Part shown: positions 26,020 through 33,941 of the stretch, piece by piece
Layout: the number at the start of each line of letters is the position of its first letter
Numbering within the stretch: position 1 is the stretch's first letter
DNA from: Candidatus Thalassarchaeaceae archaeon
GTDB taxonomy: Archaea; Thermoplasmatota; Poseidoniia; Poseidoniales; Thalassarchaeaceae
Direction: 5' to 3'
DNA: 49,136 bases
Assembly (NCBI GenBank): GCA_023268715.1
Contig: JALRLV010000006.1
Coordinates: 48,629-97,764, forward strand
The notes under the pieces: model-generated
Told to the model about the DNA's origin: nothing
The model's input: only the letters and a program-made list of their open reading frames with translations
Database searches by the model: none
Translations under genes and position numbers: made by a program

Positions 26020-27825
26020 ATGAGAGAGGGTGCTGATGAGCGGCCGCTGGCGCGAAGTGTAGTCGCAAGAGGGCGGTTTGCACGTATTTTCTCTCTCGGT
26101 GATCGAGCCGCACCTTCCTCCTGGACTCCCGGGCTGGTAGTTTCTTCAGACGATCCTGAAATCCCACTTCAATTTGCTGCATTTAGAACACAACGAGATT
26201 CCAAGACCATCCCTGCTAAATTGTCAATGGAAGTGCTGGGCGACTTTTGCCTACCATTTGGTGAGTCGGAAATTTGGAATGCCGAGGAGGGGCTCATTCT
26301 ACCTTCCAGCCTAGTTGAATCGAATAGCGGAGAAAAACCCAATGGGGATCAATTTTTACCCGTCTCTTGGCAATCCCTGCATCATGATGAGGGGCTATTG
26401 GATAAAGCGCTAGAACCATCAATTGTTGCCATTATTGATGCGCCCCAACTTGCAGAGCGGCCCGGTAAACTGGTAGAGGCAATTGATGCAATTAGGAGAC
26501 GATTCCCTACCTCACTCATCTGGACACCGGCTATAGGTGGGCCAGACAATTGTGCCTTACTTTCTTGGATGGGTGTCGATTTATTCGATTTATCAAGATC
26601 TAAAGAAGCCGTTGCAAGAGGTGTCATCTTAACTGAAGATGGCCCACGAGAACCGGAATCGACAGCAGGAGAAATATCTGACTTACAAACTCAAATTGAC
26701 GCATGGAAAAGAGCCCTCGGGGCAACACGTTCAGCCATAAGAGAAGGAACAATTCGTCAACTTGCAGAACGACAGGCGTTGTCGAGCCCTAGGTCTGTCG
26801 AGAGACTCCGAAGACACGATTCAATCATGTCTGAAAAGGCAAGTGTGGATGCTGGTTCTGCCGGATTAGAAAGCGTAGTCAAAGAAGGAACTAGACTTCT
26901 TTGCCATTCCTACACAAGCAGAGATGACCCATTAATCCAAGATTGGAGAAGGCGAGTTTCACAGGTTCATACCCCCCCGAATCACCAAACTAAGGTTCTA
27001 GTCTTGTTACCTTGCTCTGCTCAGAAACCATATCGTCTTTCAAAATCACATCGCAGGTTTCAAAGAGCAATTCAAACAAGGGGTGTAAATGAGGTGATGG
27101 TTACTGCACCATTGGGTCTGGTTCCAAGAGAATTAGAGGACTTCTGGCCAGCGGCTCATTACGACATACCTGTTACTGGAGATTGGGATGTAGATGAATT
27201 ACTAGTCATTCGGGAGATGGTCGAAGAATATGCAAGCAGGAATGAATTTGAGTTAATAATTAATCATTCCGGGATAGATATTGAAATCCCAAAAATCAAA
27301 ATTCTCGACACAAGACAGGGAGAATCTCCTGGTTCACAGGATTCCATCAATAGGCTACAAGAAGCCATCGAAGATGCAAGTAAAGAATACCAATTACCAA
27401 ACCCCAAAGAAAGTATTCATCGACTTGAGAAACTCAAGTCGGCCTCACGTTTTCAACACGGGACTGATGAATGGTTGGAAGGCGCAAAAGTATCTGGGAG
27501 ACCACCAATTTTCAGAATTGAAAAGGACGGATTACAAATTGCACTATGGAATCCACGTTCGGGGCGTTTTTCGTTTTCTAAGGCGGCCTTACCGATATTA
27601 GATGCCTTTAATGCTCTACCGAGGGTTGAATTGATTTCTAATTTTGATTGGCGAGGGGATATATTCTCTACAAACGTCGTTAAGGCCGACCCGAATATTC
27701 GTTCTGGCGATGAAGTTCTAGTCTTCCAAAAAGGTGTATTGGTCGGTAGTGCAAGAGCCGAGGCTTCTGCCTGGGAATGGCCTAGGGGGCCGGGTAGACT
27801 GGCCAAGGCCAAGCACCGTCTTTGA
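26020..27825 (+). CDS. arcS: Archaeosine synthase ArcS (TgtA2)
   Basis: The protein has 601 residues from ATG 26020. ArcS acts after preQ0 has been inserted at position 15 of tRNA and attaches lysine to preQ0, as a step to archaeosine. The N-terminal half resembles the tRNA-guanine transglycosylase barrel. The family signature is LPCSAQKPYRLSKSH (Cys332), followed by LGLVPRELEDFWPAAHYDIP. The C-terminal PUA RNA-binding domain ends in DEVLVFQKGVLVGSARA. The frame continues 26 codons upstream, but that stretch is antisense to the neighbouring gene. Only 38 bp separate the two divergent start codons. The radical-SAM partner RaSEA was not seen here. Confidence 0.87.
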   Translation: MREGADERPLARSVVARGRFARIFSLGDRAAPSSWTPGLVVSSDDPEIPLQFAAFRTQRDSKTIPAKLSMEVLGDFCLPFGESEIWNAEEGLILPSSLVESNSGEKPNGDQFLPVSWQSLHHDEGLLDKALEPSIVAIIDAPQLAERPGKLVEAIDAIRRRFPTSLIWTPAIGGPDNCALLSWMGVDLFDLSRSKEAVARGVILTEDGPREPESTAGEISDLQTQIDAWKRALGATRSAIREGTIRQLAERQALSSPRSVERLRRHDSIMSEKASVDAGSAGLESVVKEGTRLLCHSYTSRDDPLIQDWRRRVSQVHTPPNHQTKVLVLLPCSAQKPYRLSKSHRRFQRAIQTRGVNEVMVTAPLGLVPRELEDFWPAAHYDIPVTGDWDVDELLVIREMVEEYASRNEFELIINHSGIDIEIPKIKILDTRQGESPGSQDSINRLQEAIEDASKEYQLPNPKESIHRLEKLKSASRFQHGTDEWLEGAKVSGRPPIFRIEKDGLQIALWNPRSGRFSFSKAALPILDAFNALPRVELISNFDWRGDIFSTNVVKADPNIRSGDEVLVFQKGVLVGSARAEASAWEWPRGPGRLAKAKHRL

Positions 27826-27829
27826 TGAA

Positions 27830-27844
27830 CCACCCTTTGGGTGG
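27830..27844 (+). terminator. Perfect 6-bp hairpin, TTT loop, just after arcS
   Basis: CCACCC and GGGTGG flank TTT, starting 4 nt after the arcS stop. It has the same build as the other intergenic hairpins, but not the 26-nt spacing. It could mark the end of the arcS transcript ahead of rps15. Confidence 0.45.
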
Positions 27845-27888
27845 CATGCGTAGCGATTAAAGAGGGGCAGGAGGTCGGCGAGCCGCTT

Positions 27889-27895
27889 GAGGTGA
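27889..27895 (+). promoter_or_regulatory. Strong Shine-Dalgarno site of rps15
   Basis: GAGGTGA stands 5 nt before TTG 27901 and fixes that codon as the start. Confidence 0.65.
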
Positions 27896-27900
27896 CCTAA

Positions 27901-28356
27901 TTGGCACGAATGCATAGTAAAGGCAAGGGAAAGAGCGGCTCTGATAAGCCGAATGTTTCCGAAGCTCCAAAGTGGTCCGAATCCGATAAAAAGGCCGTAG
28001 AGGACCTAATTCTCAAGTTATCTGGCGAGGGAAAATCAACAGCGATGATTGGAACTATACTTCGTGATCAACATGCCGTTCCAGACGTTAGGTTGGTTAC
28101 AGGGGAGAGAATCTCCGAAACTCTAGTGAGAAATGGAATTGGAGGGAAATATCCTGAGGATATGATGAATCTAATGCGCCAGGCATTGAGGATGATTGAC
28201 CATCTAAACACTAATCACAAAGACTTACACAATCGCCGACAATTGGAGTTAACCGAATCTAGAATCCGTCGTTTGGCCAAATACTACATTGGTACAGGAA
28301 AACTTGATTCTGATTGGAAATACAAGAGAGATCAACTCCGACTAATGGTGGAGTGA
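27901..28356 (+). CDS. rps15: 30S ribosomal protein S15 (archaeal, S13e-like)
   Basis: The protein has 151 residues, the normal length of the archaeal/eukaryotic form. The N-terminus MARMHSKGKGKSGSDKP is the family signature. The conserved helical core follows (MIGTILRDQHAVPDVRLVTG, then HLNTNHKDLHNRRQLELTES and RRLAKYYIGTGKLDSDWKY). The start codon is TTG; the in-frame ATG three codons later would lose the conserved MAR residues and has worse spacing to the GAGGTGA site. The protein binds 16S rRNA in the small subunit. A hairpin begins 26 nt after the stop. Confidence 0.96.
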   Translation: MARMHSKGKGKSGSDKPNVSEAPKWSESDKKAVEDLILKLSGEGKSTAMIGTILRDQHAVPDVRLVTGERISETLVRNGIGGKYPEDMMNLMRQALRMIDHLNTNHKDLHNRRQLELTESRIRRLAKYYIGTGKLDSDWKYKRDQLRLMVE

Positions 28357-28382
28357 GAGTTACCTTTTACCCCACTAAAAAA

Positions 28383-28396
28383 TTGCACAAGTGCAA
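28383..28396 (+). terminator. Palindromic hairpin 26 nt after the rps15 stop
   Basis: TTGCAC and GTGCAA flank AA, preceded by six A residues and a TTTT in the spacer. Read on the minus strand it is followed by six T residues. The position relative to the stop codon is identical to that of four other hairpins in the window. Confidence 0.55.
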
Positions 28397-28422
28397 GGCG
28401 ATGGGGATTTGAACCCCACACA

Positions 28423-28452
28423 TCAAGCAGGTACCATGAGGCAACTGCTTGA
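28423..28452 (+). promoter_or_regulatory. 8-bp hairpin holding a start codon in its loop
   Basis: TCAAGCAG pairs perfectly with CTGCTTGA. The 14-nt loop contains ATG 28436, the likely start of the next gene, and part of the weak AGGT site lies at the stem-loop boundary. It could control translation, for example by temperature or by a bound protein. The pairing is seen; the role is inferred. Confidence 0.4.
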
Positions 28453-29305
28453 GTCGGAGCCTTTCGTATCGGTGGCTCCCATCCTGAACCGAGCAGTTTC
28501 TAGTTTCAAAGGACACAATGGTCCTGTGATGTTGCTGGCCGCTCCATCCCTTATTGGCGCGCTTTCTATTGCACCTATTGAAGCAGCCTTACTCGACCTA
28601 GGTTTACCCTATCGTCGTCGATTTAAATTGGAGTCACCATCCAATGGTTCTTGGATTCACATATTAGGCCCCGCTCAAGACTCAGGCCCGCAATACATCT
28701 CAGAACCTCCTCGCTTGAGTCTTGAGTTGGCCCTAGTAGATGGATTAGTTTCCTCGTCAGGGGATGCTAGAAGAGGACCGCTGACCACTGTAGCCCAAGC
28801 CCATGCAATCGCTCAATCATTGGCACCTGATGGAACCCGGGTTCGGAGATTACGCCCCTGGTTAATTTCTGGGAATTGGTTACATTCAGCACTAGATACG
28901 ACTTACGACCCAGTTTTCACTGCGCTTAGGGATATTTTAGTTGAAGAAGGCAGTGTTAGAATTGCTACAATGCCAGAGGTCCCATCAATCGAATTATCCA
29001 ATACACCTTGGATAGAACCTTTGGCTCTAGAGGCTGTATCTTCTAAATGGCCAGATTTAGATTTGGAAGGTAGGGCTAGAGCCCTTTCGCATCTGATGCG
29101 TCCTGCACTATCACGTTCAACACCCTCAACTGCTAGAATGGAAGAACTGGGTTGGCATAGAGTGATTGGGCCTAATTGGGATTCAGATTTGGCATCGGAT
29201 ATCCTCAGAGCAGCTAGACTTTGGAAAAAAGGCTCTGCTAATCTAGCAGCACATTCTCTTGTTGACTCATTATTGGGGACAGGGCGATCCCCAAAATATG
29301 AATGA
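28436..29305 (+). CDS. Hypothetical protein next to S15, possibly a degenerate DHH-family relative
   Basis: The protein has 289 residues from ATG 28436 (GTG 28391 is the in-frame alternative). The N-terminal segment GPVMLLAAPSLIGALSIAPI then ALLDLGLPYRRRF has the spacing of the first strand-helix unit of archaeal RecJ-like DHH exonucleases, which often follow rps15 in archaea. However, the acidic DADG/DHH residues are missing (PSLIG instead of HxDADG). No other motif was found. If the relation is real it would be an inactive structural version. It is cytoplasmic, with no membrane helix. Its stop abuts the convergent exoprotein stop with no gap. Confidence 0.6.
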   Translation: MRQLLESEPFVSVAPILNRAVSSFKGHNGPVMLLAAPSLIGALSIAPIEAALLDLGLPYRRRFKLESPSNGSWIHILGPAQDSGPQYISEPPRLSLELALVDGLVSSSGDARRGPLTTVAQAHAIAQSLAPDGTRVRRLRPWLISGNWLHSALDTTYDPVFTALRDILVEEGSVRIATMPEVPSIELSNTPWIEPLALEAVSSKWPDLDLEGRARALSHLMRPALSRSTPSTARMEELGWHRVIGPNWDSDLASDILRAARLWKKGSANLAAHSLVDSLLGTGRSPKYE

Positions 29306-31309
29306 TCATTCCAGCCGTAAGGTAGATTCGCAGCCACTACATTCCACCCTAAGCGGTCTAACGTCTGACTCTACGGCATTAGATACTCCACACTTTGGGC
29401 ACTTAACGTGAGCACTGGCTTGTTTGCCTCCTTCCCTCCTCTCTGAAAAATCAGACCTTGGGGATACTAGTGCTACGGGGAAAACCAGTAACATGCTTGA
29501 AGATACGACGCCTAGGACAAACGGCATATCAAGGCCCAATACATACAGCGCTAGAGAAAGACCACCAAGAACCACAACTGTAAGCATCGTAGGGACCCTT
29601 GCTCGCCTCCTTGTCATAGCCATACCTAAGCCTAAAGCCAAAACTAGCATGAAGACAGAAACCATCGCCGAAACCAACGGTGAATATAGAGCGCCACCGG
29701 TTGGTACAAACTCAACTCTGAAAGATTCCTCGGTATCTAAATCGCTCTCCTCTATTGTAACGATCTCAAAAATAATCCATCTTCGATGCTTAGCATCGAT
29801 GTCTTCAGCCGCTACTCCTCCAAGTCCCTGTAGAGCGCTGGAGCGGATTTGTACGTCCAATTCAACCTTGGTGTACAAATCATCATCACTTGGTCGGATG
29901 AAGGATTCGATCAATTGTTGTCTTTCACCGGCAATTATATCGTGGGATGTGTCAATTCGGATAGTCACGCTCTCGGCGCTAAATGCCCTAGTGTGGCCCA
30001 AATCGATCGTTATCTCAGTCGGTCCAAGATTTACTGGGTTAACACCAAGAATCGACTCAGCGTCTAGGTAAAGTCCATTCGCGAAGAATGATTTCATATC
30101 TGCGGCAGAACCAACTAGATGGCTGTTTAATGCAGCGATTTCAGAATCGTCTACCTGTCCATTATTATATTCGGCGCTGGTAATGCTGTCAGAGTAGGTT
30201 CTCAGATTACGCCACCAACTATTGGAGGAGAGACTATTGTTTCCAATATTGTCCAATCCCCATCGTACCCACTGAGACATTGCACCATCAAATTCGATTG
30301 TTACTTCTCTCCCAACCATATCTCCTTCAAATTTAGCATTTACATCAACCAGTAAATTTGTTCCACCAGTTCTTAGAGGCTCAACAGCAGGGTACCAACC
30401 ACCTGTGCCACCACCTCCTTCTCCTGCAACGATGTTGTATGTGCGATTTGCTTCTATTCTTAGGGCAGTTTGTGGAGTCAGATGGAATGCGACCATATAT
30501 GATCCAGAATCTGCAGATTCTGGCATTTGCCAAGCAAAAGTAACCTCGACCCCGTTATTTGTTGGTGTTGCAATTGGGCTATCTGGAAGGGCATTACTAG
30601 CCACGACCAAGCCTCCGGTTGATGCGGACCACATTCTATCTCCAAATCCAGATTTCAGAAGGATTGGGAAGTATACCAATCTTCCATTCACGCTTGGTTC
30701 TTTCATATCGATACTAACTAAGGGGAACTTCATCGAAATTCTTCCAGAGAACTCATCAGTTCCCCAAATGAAGCGAATTCCAGCATCATCTTGAGGGCTG
30801 GAAAATGATAAACTTCTAACTGAAAAAGTCAATTTTATCTTGTCTCCCGAACGAACTTCTCCCGCAAGAACCTCTACTGAGATCACTACTTCTCCCTCAT
30901 TTGTGAGGAACAATCCGGCTCCAGCATCTCCCTCGAAGTAAGTACTGCCAATATTGACTCCTATTGTGGCATTTACTTGGATTCCAGCCGCTGCTTCTAC
31001 CTCATACGGAATACGGAATTCCCAAGTTGAATCAGGGTAATCTCCCGTTAATCCCCAAGTTGTTTCCCAAGATCCAATTTCAACTAATCCTTGAATGGAG
31101 GGTGTGACAAATTGCTCGAATTTCTCGTCAAGGTCGGAATCAAATGGTGAAAGTGACCCCTCATCAGCGCTCCCAGTCAAATATAGGTCAAAATCTTGTG
31201 AAATACAACACGCTCCATCTTGATCTGCAGCTACTGGTGAATATGGCATAATCACTAGCATCAGTAGTGCGACAATTAGCACTGCTCCTCCTCTCTGAGG
31301 TGCCTGCAT
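29306..31309 (-). CDS. Exoprotein with membrane helices and cytoplasmic zinc ribbon
   Basis: The protein has 667 residues. A signal peptide (about 1-28, VLIVALLMLVIMPYSPVAA) is followed by about 520 extracellular, mostly beta residues. There is no catalytic motif; a Gly-rich GEGGGGTGGWYP lies in the middle. About three membrane helices lie between 550 and 625 (LVSAMVSVFMLVLALGLGMA; MLTVVVLGGLSLALYVLGL; FVLGVVSSSMLLVFPVALV). The C-terminus is a four-cysteine zinc ribbon (CPKCGVSN, then CSGCEST). The order suggests a sensor or anchor linking an outside domain to a cytoplasmic zinc-binding module. The family was not recognised. Confidence 0.75.
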   Translation of the reverse strand: MQAPQRGGAVLIVALLMLVIMPYSPVAADQDGACCISQDFDLYLTGSADEGSLSPFDSDLDEKFEQFVTPSIQGLVEIGSWETTWGLTGDYPDSTWEFRIPYEVEAAAGIQVNATIGVNIGSTYFEGDAGAGLFLTNEGEVVISVEVLAGEVRSGDKIKLTFSVRSLSFSSPQDDAGIRFIWGTDEFSGRISMKFPLVSIDMKEPSVNGRLVYFPILLKSGFGDRMWSASTGGLVVASNALPDSPIATPTNNGVEVTFAWQMPESADSGSYMVAFHLTPQTALRIEANRTYNIVAGEGGGGTGGWYPAVEPLRTGGTNLLVDVNAKFEGDMVGREVTIEFDGAMSQWVRWGLDNIGNNSLSSNSWWRNLRTYSDSITSAEYNNGQVDDSEIAALNSHLVGSAADMKSFFANGLYLDAESILGVNPVNLGPTEITIDLGHTRAFSAESVTIRIDTSHDIIAGERQQLIESFIRPSDDDLYTKVELDVQIRSSALQGLGGVAAEDIDAKHRRWIIFEIVTIEESDLDTEESFRVEFVPTGGALYSPLVSAMVSVFMLVLALGLGMAMTRRRARVPTMLTVVVLGGLSLALYVLGLDMPFVLGVVSSSMLLVFPVALVSPRSDFSERREGGKQASAHVKCPKCGVSNAVESDVRPLRVECSGCESTLRLE

Positions 31310-31382
31310 ATTGAGGGGTGGCTGGCTTTACACCCTTGAATGCGACCCTTGTAGGATTCATTTTCTGAAGGTTTCATTATCC

Positions 31383-31399
31383 CGGCGCCGTAGGCGCCG
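31383..31399 (-). terminator. Perfect 7-bp hairpin 26 nt after the gltX stop
   Basis: CGGCGCC and GGCGCCG flank GTA (plus strand). It is followed on the plus strand by the palindrome GTGTGCACAC, which lies in the 26-nt spacer. It is one of the five hairpins at fixed distance from a stop codon. Confidence 0.6.
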
Positions 31400-31425
31400 T
31401 GTGCACACGCGAGGCTGAATAATCT

Positions 31426-33141
31426 CTAACCGTGCAAAAATAGTAATTCAACAGGACCCTTTTCTGGAACCTTCTCGATTTTTGCGAAACCCACCCTTTC
31501 TAACTGTAAGATTTCACCCTCAACTATATCGATATTCTCGATTAGCCCTTCATCGATTCTAAATTCAGTCCCTATTGGGGTAGTTAGACGAGCGTTTCGA
31601 CTCTGATTTATTGGTAACCAATGCACTATTGTTCTCTTGTCACTTCTTTGTAAGGAGCTCACTTTTGCCTGATTTTCCATTATCGATACATCTGCGAAGT
31701 CCTTCAATCGTAGTTTTTCAGAATAATCCCTATCCTCAATTACAAATTCCTCCGAGATTGTCCATTCACGAACCCCCTCAATTTCTCCGTGTGGGTGGCG
31801 AGCAATTTGCAACCTATCCGGGTGTTCTATCCCGTCTAAATTAAGCGACATATTTCTTGGATTTCTAACGAAAGTTCTCCTTTCACAAACCGAATCAATC
31901 ACGGAAGAATTGAATGACTCAATGGTTTGCATTGATATTGAAATGTCCTTCTGAGTTAATCCAAGATCTAACCAGAATTCTCGGAGGGCTTGAGGTTCAA
32001 AACCCCGACGTTTCAATGCGGAAATAGTAGGTAAACGGGAATCATCCCATCCCTCAAATTTTCCATCAGCAATATCGACCTTCATTCCAGAAGTGGAGAA
32101 CCCTCCAAACTCGTGTACCTTTACCCGCCCCCAATATAGGGGTTCAGGATATTTCCATCCAAAGTGGCCGTACAATAGAGTCTGTTTTCTTGTAGAATCC
32201 ATCAAATCCTTACCTCTAACAATATGGGTCACTCCTTGAAGATGATCTTCAATTGCACTTTGGAAATCTAGTAGTGGCCAGACTTTGTATAGGTCTCCGA
32301 CCATTGGATGTGGGCTGTGTTGTATGCGTAGAGCAGGCCAGTCACGAAGTGCAGGATTGGGTAATTCTAGGTCAGTTTTGACCCTTACAACCGCCCCGCC
32401 TTCCTCAATAATACCATCATTCATGGCCTGCCAATCTGAGAGATTATTTTCGGTATTTTTTTCTCTACATGGGCAGGCTTCTGAATTATCCCTGAGGTCC
32501 TTGAATTCTCCAGCACTACATCGGCAGACGTAACCAAATCCGGATTCAAGCATTTGTTTGGCATATTCAAGATAGATAGGCATTCTTTCACTTGCCCGGA
32601 TAATTACGTCGGCAGGTCTGCCAGCAAGCCATTCGTATTCTTCTTCTATCCAACCATAGGCTTCTGGTAGAGGTGGTTTTACTTTAGTATCGGTATCATC
32701 GTAACGCAAGACAACCTTACCGGAATACATCTTTGCGAATTCGGAATTAATCACAACTCCTCTCGAGTGTCCAATAGTAAGTGGCCCATTTGGATTAGGT
32801 GCAAAGCGCAAAATCACTTCCCCCTCAGTCACGTTGGGAAGTGGTTTTAGTCCAACTTTTTTCTGTTGTTTTTGTCTTTGTAAAGCCTCTGGATTTGTTG
32901 CTGCTAAGGATTCTCTAACAGCATCAAGACCATTCTCTTTTGCCATTTGATTTGCCGCTTCTACCTCTATTTCCACCAAGGATTTGAGTTCTTTTGCTCT
33001 AGGCCTGAGATCCGCTCTTTCGCCTAATAAGCGACCTAGTACAGAACCGGATTGACCGGCCCCATCGTACTCCAGGGTATTTTGCATAGCATACTTTCGA
33101 ACAGTATCTATGGTTTCTGTATCCCAGTCGGAATCTACCAT
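31426..33141 (-). CDS. gltX: Glutamyl-tRNA synthetase (archaeal type)
   Basis: The protein has 571 residues and charges tRNA-Glu (and, in organisms using transamidation, also tRNA-Gln) with glutamate. An archaeal N-terminal extension of about 100 residues precedes the class I core. The HIGH motif reads IGHS at 123-126 within RFAPNPNGPLTIGHSRG. The KMSKS-region equivalent is FSTSGMKV, as in archaeal enzymes. A zinc-like cluster CRC...CPC lies near residues 205-225. The C-terminal beta-barrel anticodon-binding part is of the archaeal GlnRS-like type. ATG 33141 lies only 4 nt after a 7-bp hairpin. It is the second gene of the run after rnhB. Confidence 0.95.
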   Translation of the reverse strand: MVDSDWDTETIDTVRKYAMQNTLEYDGAGQSGSVLGRLLGERADLRPRAKELKSLVEIEVEAANQMAKENGLDAVRESLAATNPEALQRQKQQKKVGLKPLPNVTEGEVILRFAPNPNGPLTIGHSRGVVINSEFAKMYSGKVVLRYDDTDTKVKPPLPEAYGWIEEEYEWLAGRPADVIIRASERMPIYLEYAKQMLESGFGYVCRCSAGEFKDLRDNSEACPCREKNTENNLSDWQAMNDGIIEEGGAVVRVKTDLELPNPALRDWPALRIQHSPHPMVGDLYKVWPLLDFQSAIEDHLQGVTHIVRGKDLMDSTRKQTLLYGHFGWKYPEPLYWGRVKVHEFGGFSTSGMKVDIADGKFEGWDDSRLPTISALKRRGFEPQALREFWLDLGLTQKDISISMQTIESFNSSVIDSVCERRTFVRNPRNMSLNLDGIEHPDRLQIARHPHGEIEGVREWTISEEFVIEDRDYSEKLRLKDFADVSIMENQAKVSSLQRSDKRTIVHWLPINQSRNARLTTPIGTEFRIDEGLIENIDIVEGEILQLERVGFAKIEKVPEKGPVELLFLHG

Positions 33142-33145
33142 GCTA

Positions 33146-33162
33146 TCGGGCCTACGGCCCGA
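33146..33162 (-). terminator. Perfect 7-bp hairpin 26 nt after the rnhB stop and 4 nt before gltX
   Basis: TCGGGCC and GGCCCGA flank TAC (GTA on the minus strand). It sits in the 47-nt gap between rnhB and gltX, so it could end the rnhB message, or fold at the gltX start and limit its translation. Confidence 0.6.
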
Positions 33163-33188
33163 AGTCAGGCATTTGACGCTTCTCTACC

Positions 33189-33926
33189 TTACCAGTCATC
33201 AAGTGACGATTGTACAACAGGTCCTCCCTGCTCCGAACGAATTGGAACAGGGGTTCCGTGCAACTTCTGCCAAATATCAGATACGGTTGCCCAACTCCAT
33301 CTTAGGGAGTCGTGTGGTTTGCCATTTGCCAACATCTTTTCTACGGCAGCTCGTGTAGTTTTATCCGAAGGATATCCGGAACCAATTTCAGTACCTGTTC
33401 GTGCAGCGATTTCTTCGATTGCTGAGTCTCTTGATACTTTTGCGAGAATTGAGGCTCCTCCTGTCACTAGGTCTCTCGAATCCATGCCATGTTCGGCCTC
33501 AATCCTCCAATTTTTCCAGCTTTCGCCTAATGATGTTTCAAGTCTCGTTGCGAACCTCCTTTCATTTACGTCACAAGCATCTGCACGAATCACTCCCGAT
33601 TCATTAAACAAATCTGTAGCAATAATCGCCTCGGAAAATAAATCGATTTCCAGACTATTCAAATCCGAATTTAGGCTGTTAAGATCTATTCTTTTCGAGG
33701 AACAGAGAATTACTCCCGATCTCCAAATTCCATCCTCTATGAAACTATTGATTTCATCGAAAATTCGAAGACGTTCATTGGGTGAAAGTTCCTTTGAATC
33801 CTTTACTTGTAATTCAGTTAATGTTTCGACATGATTTGGTGGGATTGCTAATGCTGCGACTACCAAAGGCCCGATTACAGGCCCTCTCCCAGCCTCGTCG
33901 ACACCAATGATCCAGTCACCGCCCAC
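33189..33926 (-). CDS. rnhB: Ribonuclease HII
   Basis: The protein has 245 residues. It cleaves RNA in RNA-DNA hybrids and removes misincorporated ribonucleotides. The N-terminal GVDEAGRGPVIGPLV carries the first catalytic Asp-Glu pair. Further conserved parts are VRADACDV-like IRADACDVN and the block GASILAKVSRDSAIEE with the preceding Asp of EHGMDSRD. The start is GTG 33926; no good Shine-Dalgarno site precedes it, and the upstream gene stop is 15 nt away, so coupling to the exoprotein message is likely. Confidence 0.95.
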   Translation of the reverse strand: MGGDWIIGVDEAGRGPVIGPLVVAALAIPPNHVETLTELQVKDSKELSPNERLRIFDEINSFIEDGIWRSGVILCSSKRIDLNSLNSDLNSLEIDLFSEAIIATDLFNESGVIRADACDVNERRFATRLETSLGESWKNWRIEAEHGMDSRDLVTGGASILAKVSRDSAIEEIAARTGTEIGSGYPSDKTTRAAVEKMLANGKPHDSLRWSWATVSDIWQKLHGTPVPIRSEQGGPVVQSSLDDW

Positions 33927-33941
33927 AGGTTACCGGAGGTA

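Noticed and set aside
28397-28466. Possible tRNA gene on the minus strand (T-arm, acceptor-like end, hairpin with T6)
   Set aside because: No D-arm or anticodon arm could be folded. The only 5' acceptor candidate pairs at 5 of 7 positions, and the upstream part instead forms an 8-bp stem around the start codon of the next gene.
29424-30071. 215-codon open frame on the plus strand
   Set aside because: It is antisense to the 667-residue exoprotein, whose signal peptide, membrane helices and zinc ribbon are convincing.
33052-33834. 260-codon open frame on the plus strand
   Set aside because: It is antisense to rnhB and the start of gltX, both clearly real, and its product has no recognisable features.
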